Below, piece after piece: positions 5,849-12,050 of a stretch of 13,961 nt of DNA. This DNA is from an uncultured Hymenobacter sp. (GTDB lineage Bacteria; Bacteroidota; Bacteroidia; Cytophagales; Hymenobacteraceae): assembly GCA_937871705.1 (NCBI GenBank), contig CALMOO010000341.1, positions 1 to 13,961 on the forward strand, read 5' to 3'. The position numbers were made by a program, and so were the translations under genes. Under the pieces are notes generated by a model. It did not search any database, was not told where the DNA came from, and was given only the letters and a program-made list of their open reading frames with translations. The number at the start of each line of letters is the position of its first letter. Position 1 is the first letter of the stretch.

Positions 5849-7246
5849 TTATAAGTGAATCACTTCATCGTAAGCGGCGGCGGCAGCTTCCATGATAGCT
5901 TCGCTCATGGTGGGGTGGGGGTGCACCGACTTAATAATCTCGTGGCCCGTGGTTTCGAGCTTGCGCGCTACTACTACCTCGGCAATCATCTCGGTCACGT
6001 TGGCACCAATCATGTGGGCGCCGAGCCACTCGCCGTACTTCTTGTCAAAAATCACCTTCACGAAGCCATCTTTAGCACCGGCAGCAGCGGCTTTGCCCGA
6101 CGCCGAGAAGGGGAATTTACCCACCCGGATATCATAGCCTTTGGCCTTGGCCTCGGCCTCGGTGTAGCCCACAGAGGCAATTTCGGGCTGGGCGTAAGTG
6201 CAGCCGGGAATATTGGTGTAGTTGAGCGGCTCGGGATTGTGGCCGGTGATTTTCTCCACGCAAATAATGCCTTCGGCAGAGGCTACGTGCGCTAACGCTG
6301 GACCGGGAATGATGTCGCCGATGGCGAAAATACCGGGCACATTGGTTTGGTAGAAGTCATCGACCAACACGCGGCCTTTCTCTACCTTAATGCCAAGCTC
6401 TTCGAGGCCAATGTTTTCGAGATTGGTTTGCACGCCCACGGCACTCAGCACCACGTCGCAGGCAATTTGCTGCTCGCCCTTGGCCGTCTTGATGAACACG
6501 TTGCAGCCGGGGCCACTAGTTGTGTCCACTTTGGTTACTTCCGCGCTAGTAAGGATGTTGATGCCCATTTTCTTATACGACTTCTCCATCTGGCGCGAAA
6601 TCTCCTCGTCTTCGACCGGCACGATGCGCGGCAAGTACTCGACGATAGTGACTTCGGTGCCCATGGAGCGGTAGAAGTAGGCAAACTCGACCCCAATAGC
6701 ACCCGAGCCCACGACCACCATGCTCTTAGGCAGGCTATCGGGCGTCATGGCCTTGCGGTAACCGATGATTTTCTTATCGTCGATGGGTAGGTTAGGCAGT
6801 TGGCGGGCGCGGGCGCCAGTGGCCAAAATGATGTTTTTGGCCTCCACGGTTTCCTTGGTGCCGTCGGGCTTGGTCACTTCTACCTTGCCGGGCGCCAGTA
6901 GCTTACCAGTGCCGTTGACTACCTCAATTTTGTTCTTCTTAAACAAGAAGTTGATGCCTTTGCTCATGCCATCAGCCACACCCCGGCTGCGCTTAATAAC
7001 GGCCGCGAAGTCGAAGCCAGGCTGGCCCACGGTGAGGCCGTAGTCCTGCGCATGCAGGAGGTATTCGTACACCTGAGCCGTTTTGAGCAGCGCCTTAGTC
7101 GGGATGCAGCCCCAGTTGAGGCAGATGCCGCCCAACGATTCGCGCTCGACTACGCCCACCTTCAGCCCCAGCTGCGCGGCGCGGATGGCGGCTACGTAAC
7201 CACCGGGCCCTGAACCAATTACTACTAGGTCAAATTGCAATGCCAT
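5849..7246 (-). CDS. lpdA: Dihydrolipoyl dehydrogenase (E3)
   Basis: A 465-residue FAD flavoprotein that reoxidises dihydrolipoamide with NAD in the pyruvate, 2-oxoglutarate and branched-chain oxo-acid dehydrogenase complexes or the glycine cleavage system. Visible features: FAD-binding GSGPGG (11-16), redox-active disulfide C42/C47 in GICLNWGCIP, NAD-binding GSGAIG (180-185), second FAD motif FAIGD (307-311), and the C-terminal HPHPTMSE with the catalytic dyad H444/E449. Length is typical. The frame continues upstream to an ATG at 7393, but the ATG at 7246 begins the conserved MALQFDLVVIGSG sequence, and a good -7 box at 7302-7309 lies inside the longer frame, so the shorter start is chosen. 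No E1 or E2 gene is nearby, as is common where one E3 serves several complexes. A terminator follows at 5796-5826. Confidence 0.97.
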   Translation of the reverse strand: MALQFDLVVIGSGPGGYVAAIRAAQLGLKVGVVERESLGGICLNWGCIPTKALLKTAQVYEYLLHAQDYGLTVGQPGFDFAAVIKRSRGVADGMSKGINFLFKKNKIEVVNGTGKLLAPGKVEVTKPDGTKETVEAKNIILATGARARQLPNLPIDDKKIIGYRKAMTPDSLPKSMVVVGSGAIGVEFAYFYRSMGTEVTIVEYLPRIVPVEDEEISRQMEKSYKKMGINILTSAEVTKVDTTSGPGCNVFIKTAKGEQQIACDVVLSAVGVQTNLENIGLEELGIKVEKGRVLVDDFYQTNVPGIFAIGDIIPGPALAHVASAEGIICVEKITGHNPEPLNYTNIPGCTYAQPEIASVGYTEAEAKAKGYDIRVGKFPFSASGKAAAAGAKDGFVKVIFDKKYGEWLGAHMIGANVTEMIAEVVVARKLETTGHEIIKSVHPHPTMSEAIMEAAAAAYDEVIHL

Positions 7247-7301
7247 GAGAAAAACGTACGGGATATAAAAAGGAAGAAAAACGCCAGCCGGGCCGGCTCC
7301 A

Positions 7302-7309
7302 CAAAGATA
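7302..7309 (-). promoter_or_regulatory. -7 promoter box of lpdA
   Basis: TATCTTTG on the minus strand matches TAnnTTTG exactly, 55 bases before the ATG at 7246. No matching -33 TTG is evident. It helps settle the lpdA start, since the upstream ATG at 7393 would lie before this promoter. Confidence 0.55.
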
Positions 7310-7466
7310 GGTCAGCCTGCTACCCCGGTCCGCTGCCTCGCACCTTGCGCAGTTGGCCCTGCATTTTGGCGACTGTGGCGGGCGACAACCCATTGCCTCG
7401 ACTTTGCCGTAGAAGGCGCTAGCCTATAACACACCTCCGAGCCCCTAGTTCCCTTCGCTCAGTTTG

Positions 7467-8297
7467 ATGAAATCATCTACTTCTCAGTTAATACCCGCGG
7501 CATTTGCCGTGCTAACCTTTGCGGCTGGCTGCGCTACTGCCACCACCGAAAATGAACGACCTACCAGTAGCGCGGTTGCCATTCCTACGGCACCCGCGGC
7601 GCCAGTAGTGTCCGATACTTCGCGGCGCAATGCCAATGGCACGGCCACCGCGTCGGTAGCCGAACTCGACGCTCCCGCTGCCGAGGCCACCGCCGCCACC
7701 GCCGACCCTACTGCGCCTTCGGCCACGGAAGCCTCGGCTGCACGAGCGGCCGAGAAGAAAATGACCGCCGCCGACTACAAATACCAGTTGGCCCGCGCTA
7801 ACGTAGCCCTGCGCCTAAACCCCAAAAACTCGCGAGCCTTGCTAGAGCGCGCTAAGGCCAACTCCAACCTCAAAAACTACAAAGACGCGTCTCCAGACTA
7901 TGCCGCTGCCCTGCGCTACATGCGCAATAACCCCGACGTGTACTACAACAAAGGTGTTAACGAGCTGATGCTGAAGCAGTACAAGGCAGCTTCCAATGAT
8001 TTTAGTGGTGCCGTGAAGTATCGGCCCGATGATAAGGAAGCTTTCTTTGGCCGTGGCGTGGCCAAAATGCAGATGTACCAGTACAAGGCTGCCGTGTCGG
8101 ACTTTACCCGCGCCATCAACCTGGATTCGCTCTATGCCGATGCCATTGAGTACCGAGGCATTAGCTACGCCAGCTACGACCGCATTAAAGAAGCCCGCCG
8201 CGACCTTGAAAAAGCAGCCAAGCTCAATCCTGAGGCCGAAAAAAGCCTGCGCCGCTATGGCAAAGGCAACAGCTTAGTGCGCGGCGGCAATAAATAG
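7467..8297 (+). CDS. TPR-repeat lipoprotein
   Basis: A 276-residue predicted lipoprotein. The signal sequence ends in F-A-A-G-C with the lipidated cysteine at residue 22. A long Ala/Thr/Pro-rich, probably unstructured linker follows (about 23-95). Residues about 102-259 hold tetratricopeptide repeats: a partial unit near 102-118, then four units near 122-152, 157-187, 190-220 and 224-254, each ending in an N-P, R-P or L-D turn. TPR arrays bind partner proteins, so this is likely a scaffold at the inner or outer membrane facing the periplasm; the partner is unknown. A TTG codon directly precedes the ATG at 7467; ATG is preferred. It is divergent from lpdA and convergent with a DinB gene, sharing the hairpin at 8304-8348. 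I found no convincing promoter box. Confidence 0.9.
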   Translation: MKSSTSQLIPAAFAVLTFAAGCATATTENERPTSSAVAIPTAPAAPVVSDTSRRNANGTATASVAELDAPAAEATAATADPTAPSATEASAARAAEKKMTAADYKYQLARANVALRLNPKNSRALLERAKANSNLKNYKDASPDYAAALRYMRNNPDVYYNKGVNELMLKQYKAASNDFSGAVKYRPDDKEAFFGRGVAKMQMYQYKAAVSDFTRAINLDSLYADAIEYRGISYASYDRIKEARRDLEKAAKLNPEAEKSLRRYGKGNSLVRGGNK

Positions 8298-8303
8298 CAA
8301 CTA

Positions 8304-8348
8304 CCGCTTAGCGCAAAAAACGCCTCAGGCGCTTTTTGCGCTAAGCGG
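8304..8348. terminator. Bidirectional hairpin terminator overlapping the end of the DinB gene
   Basis: CCGCTTAGCGCAAAAA (8304-8319) pairs exactly with 8333-8348. After one A-C mismatch a further 4 bp (CGCC/GGCG) close on a TCA loop. The A and T runs within the stem allow termination on both strands. The right arm covers the stop codon and the last codons of the convergent DinB-family gene (8341-8348). Confidence 0.85.
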
Positions 8349-8874
8349 CCAGCGACGCTACGTGGGCTAGGTGGTGCCGTCCGTGCCAGGTATACTGCAC
8401 CAGGGCTTGGTCGAGAGTTGTGGTAGTGTCGTAGCGCGGGTGGTAGAACGTGCGCTGCCATTGTTCCTCGGTTAGGTGCTGCAGTAGGATAACCCAGCGG
8501 CTGTGCAGGCTTTCTAACAAAGCCAGCGACACGGTGATGGGCGTGGCCGCTACATCGGGCAATTCGGCCCAGGCTTGCTCATCAAAGGGGCGCACGGTAG
8601 GATTATCTTCAGTTAGCGCCAGCCGAAAGCGACTATACAGGTTGAGGTGCGCATCAGCTACGTGGTGAATCACCTGCCGGCCCGTCCAGCCGCCCGGCCG
8701 GTAAGGCAGTTGCAGGCGCTCGCCGCCCACTTGGCGCGCCGTGGCCGTCAGCTGCGCCGGCAGGTCGGCCAGTTGCTGCAGGTATCCGGCCCGCTCGGCT
8801 GGCGTGAGGGGGGTAGTAGGCAATTGTGGCCGGCCAATGGGGTAGCGCAGCGGGTCGACCGGGGCAAGAGACAT
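8341..8874 (-). CDS. DinB/YfiT-type metal-dependent protein (putative bacillithiol S-transferase), copy 1
   Basis: A 177-residue cytoplasmic four-helix-bundle protein of the DinB_2 group, very like Bacillus subtilis YfiT (BstA). Metal ligands expected from YfiT are present: a histidine in the VIHHVADAH motif (H70 or H71) and the pair H164/H168 in WHGRHHLAH. The GGWTG and YRPGG stretches before the first motif are typical of the subgroup. Members are annotated as bacillithiol transferases or putative metal hydrolases; which applies here is not visible. The frame opens upstream to 8958, overlapping rlmF, but alignment with copy 2 (9980-10516) shows the conserved start at the ATG at 8874. It lies 34 bases after rlmF in the same direction, probably co-transcribed. 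The two copies share about three quarters of their residues from LRYPIG onward (40 differences in about 169, counted by eye). Confidence 0.9.
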   Translation of the reverse strand: MSLAPVDPLRYPIGRPQLPTTPLTPAERAGYLQQLADLPAQLTATARQVGGERLQLPYRPGGWTGRQVIHHVADAHLNLYSRFRLALTEDNPTVRPFDEQAWAELPDVAATPITVSLALLESLHSRWVILLQHLTEEQWQRTFYHPRYDTTTTLDQALVQYTWHGRHHLAHVASLAA

Positions 8875-8908
8875 AAGCAAACAAATGGTAAGTAAGCGGT
8901 AACGTGTT

Positions 8909-9883
8909 CTAAATAGCTGATGGCCAGCGCGCCTGCCGCCAGGCTTCCTGCTGGGCAAGCGTCAGAAAAGTCCAGGCTACGAGCCGACTTTTCTTCTGGC
9001 CCTGAGCCATGTTAATGGTGCGTACATCCGTAGCCGCCGCCTGCCTAAGCGCATGATAAACAGCCGGCAGCGTGTCTTTCTTAGAGATGAGGGTAGTAAA
9101 CCAAAAGCAAGAAGTGGGTAGCTGCTGGCTTTCGCTCACCAAGCGGCGCACAAAGCCTTTTTCGCCACCTGGGCACCACAACTCAGTATTTTGGCCCCCA
9201 AAGTTGAGCACGGGCCGCGCACCGCGCTTGGCCCCCAAGTTGGTCAGCTTACGCTGGGTGCCAGCTGTGGCTTCGGCCAGCGAGCCGTGAAACGGTGGAT
9301 TGCACACGGTCGCGTCGAAGACTTCGCCGGGCTTTACGATGCCAGCAAGAATGTGCTGAGGCTCGGGCTGTAGCCGCAGGTCGATGGCACCTACCAAGTT
9401 ATGATTGGCGGCCACCAGTCGCCTAGCGGCATTCAGCGCTTTCGGGTCGGTGTCGGAGCCTACGAAGCGCCAGCCGTACTCCTGGTGGCCCAAAATTGGG
9501 TAGATGCAGTTGGCTCCTACCCCTATGTCTAGCACCTTAAGGCCTTTGCCCCGAGGCACTACGCCCTGGTTGCTACTGGCCAATAGGTCGGCCAGGTAGT
9601 GGATATAGTCGGCCCGGCCCGGAATAGGCGGGCACAAATAACCCGCTGGAATATCCCAAGCTGCTACCCTGTAAAAGTGCCGTAGTAACGCTTGATTTAA
9701 GGCTTTTAATGCGGCCGGGTTAGCAAAATCGATAGAGGCATCGCCGTAGCTATTTACCTGCATAAAGGCCGCTAAAGCGGGACTGCTGGCCACAAGCTGG
9801 TCAAAATCATAGCGTGACCGGTGCTTATTGCGTGGGTGCAACAGCTGTTTGTCGTCCGGTGGTGGGGTAGGCTTTTGGCTCAT
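8909..9883 (-). CDS. rlmF: 23S rRNA (adenine1618-N6)-methyltransferase
   Basis: A 324-residue SAM-dependent enzyme that makes m6A at position 1618 of 23S rRNA during large-subunit maturation; E. coli RlmF (YbiN) is 308 residues. The family N-terminus LHPRNKHRSRYDF (15-27) is present. The Rossmann fold shows motif I VLDIGVGANC (117-126), the acidic SAM ribose residue in SDTD (143-146) and the N6-adenine catalytic motif CNPPFH (194-199). RlmF-specific blocks follow: FGGQNTELWCPGGE (228-241) and the C-terminal QGQKKSRLVAWTF (294-306). The ATG at 9883 lies 27 bases after a good -7 box. The gene is flanked on both sides by DinB-family paralogues in the same direction. There is no functional link known between them. 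Confidence 0.96.
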   Translation of the reverse strand: MSQKPTPPPDDKQLLHPRNKHRSRYDFDQLVASSPALAAFMQVNSYGDASIDFANPAALKALNQALLRHFYRVAAWDIPAGYLCPPIPGRADYIHYLADLLASSNQGVVPRGKGLKVLDIGVGANCIYPILGHQEYGWRFVGSDTDPKALNAARRLVAANHNLVGAIDLRLQPEPQHILAGIVKPGEVFDATVCNPPFHGSLAEATAGTQRKLTNLGAKRGARPVLNFGGQNTELWCPGGEKGFVRRLVSESQQLPTSCFWFTTLISKKDTLPAVYHALRQAAATDVRTINMAQGQKKSRLVAWTFLTLAQQEAWRQARWPSAI

Positions 9884-9909
9884 GAGCTAAACATAGGCTT
9901 GCGCCCGCG

Positions 9910-9917
9910 CAAAGGTA
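9910..9917 (-). promoter_or_regulatory. -7 promoter box of rlmF
   Basis: TACCTTTG on the minus strand matches TAnnTTTG exactly, 26 bases before the ATG of rlmF. No -33 TTG is seen at the usual spacing. It suggests rlmF, and probably the following DinB gene, can be transcribed apart from the upstream DinB copy. Confidence 0.55.
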
Positions 9918-9979
9918 GGCTCGGCCCGCAGCTAGCTATTCCGCAGAGCGCTCAGCCCAATAATAGCTAACTCAAGTAC

Positions 9980-10516
9980 CTACGCCGCCAGCAGCTCTAC
10001 GTGCGCCAAATGGTGCCGCCCATGCCAAGCATACAGCACCAGCGCCTGCTCAAGCGTAGTCGAGCGTTTGCTTTCTGGATGGTAAAAAGTGCGTTGCCAC
10101 TGCGCTTCACTTAGGTGGTGCAGCAGCGTTACCCAGCGGCTGTGCAAGCTAGCGAGCAGCGCCAACGATACGGCTACGGGCGTAGCCGTCACATCGGGCA
10201 GCTCGGCCCAGGCAGCTTCATCGTAAGGCCGAATGGTCGGGTTTTCCTCCGTGAGCGTCAGCTTAAAGCGGCAGTAGCTATTGATATGTGAGTCGGCGAC
10301 GTGGTGAATCACCTGCTGGCCCGTCCAGCCACCTGGCCGGTAAGGCAGTTGCAGCCGCTCGTTTCCAACGCGACTTACCGTGGCCGCCAGTTGGGCGGGT
10401 AATTCGGCCAGTTGCTGCAAATAAGAAGCGCGCTCGGCCAGCGTGAGGGGGGTAGGCACTAGCTGCGGCTGGCCAATGGGGTAGCGCAACAGGTCGTCGG
10501 GAGTTAAAGCAGCCAT
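9980..10516 (-). CDS. DinB/YfiT-type metal-dependent protein (putative bacillithiol S-transferase), copy 2
   Basis: A 178-residue paralogue of the gene at 8341-8874 with the same architecture: YRPGGWTG, the VIHHVADSH motif carrying the first metal histidine, and the C-terminal WHGRHHLAH with two more. Copy 2 keeps SHINSYCRFKLTLTEENP after the first motif, closer to Bacillus YfiT than copy 1, so it may be the ancestral member. Divergence is concentrated in the loop before the last helix (PESKRS here against PRYDTT in copy 1), at the early QLP/AATVSR region, and at the last residues. The ATG at 10516 gives an N-terminus that aligns with copy 1. It is separated from icd by a terminator and from rlmF by 96 bases holding the rlmF promoter. 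Enzymatic activity is inferred from family only. Confidence 0.92.
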   Translation of the reverse strand: MAALTPDDLLRYPIGQPQLVPTPLTLAERASYLQQLAELPAQLAATVSRVGNERLQLPYRPGGWTGQQVIHHVADSHINSYCRFKLTLTEENPTIRPYDEAAWAELPDVTATPVAVSLALLASLHSRWVTLLHHLSEAQWQRTFYHPESKRSTTLEQALVLYAWHGRHHLAHVELLAA

Positions 10517-10596
10517 ATATTGTATAAGGAGTAGACAGCCTTAGCAACTTACCAAAGAAGCTTCGTCGGGCGTATGATGCTGGTTTTTTGTAAAAG

Positions 10597-10634
10597 AAAA
10601 CTCCGCGCCAGCTATACAGCCAACGCGGAGTTTT
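10597..10634 (-). terminator. Rho-independent terminator of icd
   Basis: AAAACTCCGCG (10597-10607) pairs exactly with CGCGGAGTTTT (10624-10634) around a 16-base loop. On the minus strand the stem ends in TTTTCTTTT. It begins 27 bases after the icd stop codon. Confidence 0.82.
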
Positions 10635-10661
10635 TTTAGGTAGCTGGCGACTGCCATGCTA

Positions 10662-11921
10662 CTACATGTTCTTCACAATCTCCTCGCCAAACTCACTCGT
10701 TTTGAGCAGGGTAGCACCTTCCATTTGGCGCTCGAAGTCGTAGGTGACGCGCTTGCTGGCGATGGCAGCTTCGAGGCCTTTGTTGATGAGAGCCGCGGCT
10801 TCTTTCCAACCCAGGTAATCCAGCATCATCACGCCCGAGAGGATAACCGAGCCGGGGTTTACCTTGTCTTGGTTGGCATACTTGGGCGCGGTGCCATGGG
10901 TAGCCTCGAAGATGGCGTGGCCAGTCAGGTAGTTGATATTAGCCCCCGGCGCAATGCCGATGCCGCCCACGATGGCAGCTAGCGCGTCGGAGATGTAGTC
11001 GCCGTTCAGGTTGAGGGTAGCAACTACTGAATACTCGGACGGGCGCAGCAAAATCTGCTGCAAAAAAGCATCGGCGATGCTGTCCTTGATGAGCAGCTTA
11101 CCTTGCTCCAGCGCTTGCTTTTGCAGGGCGTCGGCTACCTGCTGGCCCTGCTTGGCCACTATTTTATCGTATTGCGCCCAAGTAAATACCTTAGAGCCAA
11201 ACTCCTTCTCGGCCAGCTCATAACCCCAGGTTTTGAAGGCACCTTCGGTAAATTTCATGATGTTGCCCTTGTGCACCAGCGTTACTGACGGCAGCTTGTG
11301 CTCCAGGGCGTGCTTGATGGCGGCGCGCACGAGGCGCTCGGTGCCTTCCTTCGGCTTGATGCCGAACGACGACGACTCGGGGAAACGAATTTTCTTCACG
11401 CCCATCTCGTCTTGCAGAAATTCGAGCATTTTCTGGGCCTGCGGCGTGCCGTTCATGTACTCGATGCCGGCGTAGATATCTTCCGTGTTTTCGCGGAAAA
11501 TAATCATATTGGTCAGCTCGGGATGCTTCACGGGCGAGGGCACCCCGTCGTAGTAGCGCACGGGGCGTACGCAGGCATACAGGTCCAGCTCCTGGCGCAG
11601 GGCCACGTTCAGCGAGCGAATGCCGCCGCCCACGGGGGTAGTAAGCGGGCCCTTAATGCCCACCAGGTATTCGCGAAAGGCGTCGAGCGTTTCGGTCGGA
11701 AGCCAGTTATTCAGTTGCTTAAAGGCTTTCTCACCCGCGAGTACTTCTTTCCACACCAGCTTCTTTTTGCCGCCGTAGGCCTTTTCTACAGCCGTATCGA
11801 ATACGAGCTGCGAGGCACGCCAAATGTCCGGCCCAGTACCGTCACCCTCGATAAAGGGGATGGTAGGTTGGTCGGGAACGTTAAGCTTGCCATTTTTAAT
11901 GGTGATTTTCTGCTCTGCCAT
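10662..11921 (-). CDS. icd: NADP-dependent isocitrate dehydrogenase
   Basis: A 419-residue cytoplasmic TCA-cycle enzyme converting isocitrate to 2-oxoglutarate and CO2; E. coli Icd is 416 residues. Substrate residues are conserved: S103, N105 and R109 in GGIRSLNVALRQ, R119, R143, Y150 and K218 in VHKGNIMK. Metal-binding aspartates D280/D284 (IKDSIAD) and D308/D312 (NLNGDYISD) are present. The NADP-selecting residues of E. coli Icd also appear: K347, Y348 and V354 in HGTAPKYANQDKV, and R398 in YDFERQM, so NADP rather than NAD is predicted. S103 equals the E. coli serine phosphorylated by AceK; no kinase gene is nearby. The ATG at 11921 begins a normal N-terminus. It ends in the terminator at 10597-10634. 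I found no promoter box at a workable distance upstream. Confidence 0.97.
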   Translation of the reverse strand: MAEQKITIKNGKLNVPDQPTIPFIEGDGTGPDIWRASQLVFDTAVEKAYGGKKKLVWKEVLAGEKAFKQLNNWLPTETLDAFREYLVGIKGPLTTPVGGGIRSLNVALRQELDLYACVRPVRYYDGVPSPVKHPELTNMIIFRENTEDIYAGIEYMNGTPQAQKMLEFLQDEMGVKKIRFPESSSFGIKPKEGTERLVRAAIKHALEHKLPSVTLVHKGNIMKFTEGAFKTWGYELAEKEFGSKVFTWAQYDKIVAKQGQQVADALQKQALEQGKLLIKDSIADAFLQQILLRPSEYSVVATLNLNGDYISDALAAIVGGIGIAPGANINYLTGHAIFEATHGTAPKYANQDKVNPGSVILSGVMMLDYLGWKEAAALINKGLEAAIASKRVTYDFERQMEGATLLKTSEFGEEIVKNM

Positions 11922-11965
11922 GAGGGAAAAAGTTATCTATTGTGCGTGTCAGGGGTGGGAGGGAG

Positions 11966-12050
11966 ATTAGTGGCGAATGAGTAGCGACTAATGATTGATT
12001 TCAGTGAAATGAGCTATTAATCATTAACCATTAGTCACTAATCAGTAAAT
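11966..12050. repeat. Degenerate 7-bp tandem repeat with nested inverted repeats, between M16 peptidase and icd
   Basis: From 12016 the plus strand reads in exact 7-base phase ATTAATC, ATTAACC, ATTAGTC, ACTAATC, followed by AGTAAAT at the peptidase stop. Units related by inversion (ATTAGT at 11966-11971, ACTAAT at 11987-11992) continue to the left. Inverted repeats are nested: TAATGATT (11989-11996) with AATCATTA (12019-12026), enclosing ATTTCA-G-TGAAAT (11998-12010), and ATTAGT-C-ACTAAT (12030-12042). No T run follows any stem, so this is not a standard terminator. Confidence 0.6.

Noticed and set aside
8875..8958. Longer N-terminus for DinB copy 1 starting at 8958
   Set aside because: It would overlap the end of rlmF, and the paralogue begins at the position matching the ATG at 8874.
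11928..11935. TAACTTTT on the minus strand as a -7 box for icd
   Set aside because: It lies only six bases before the start codon, which would put the transcript start inside the gene, and it misses the final G of the consensus.
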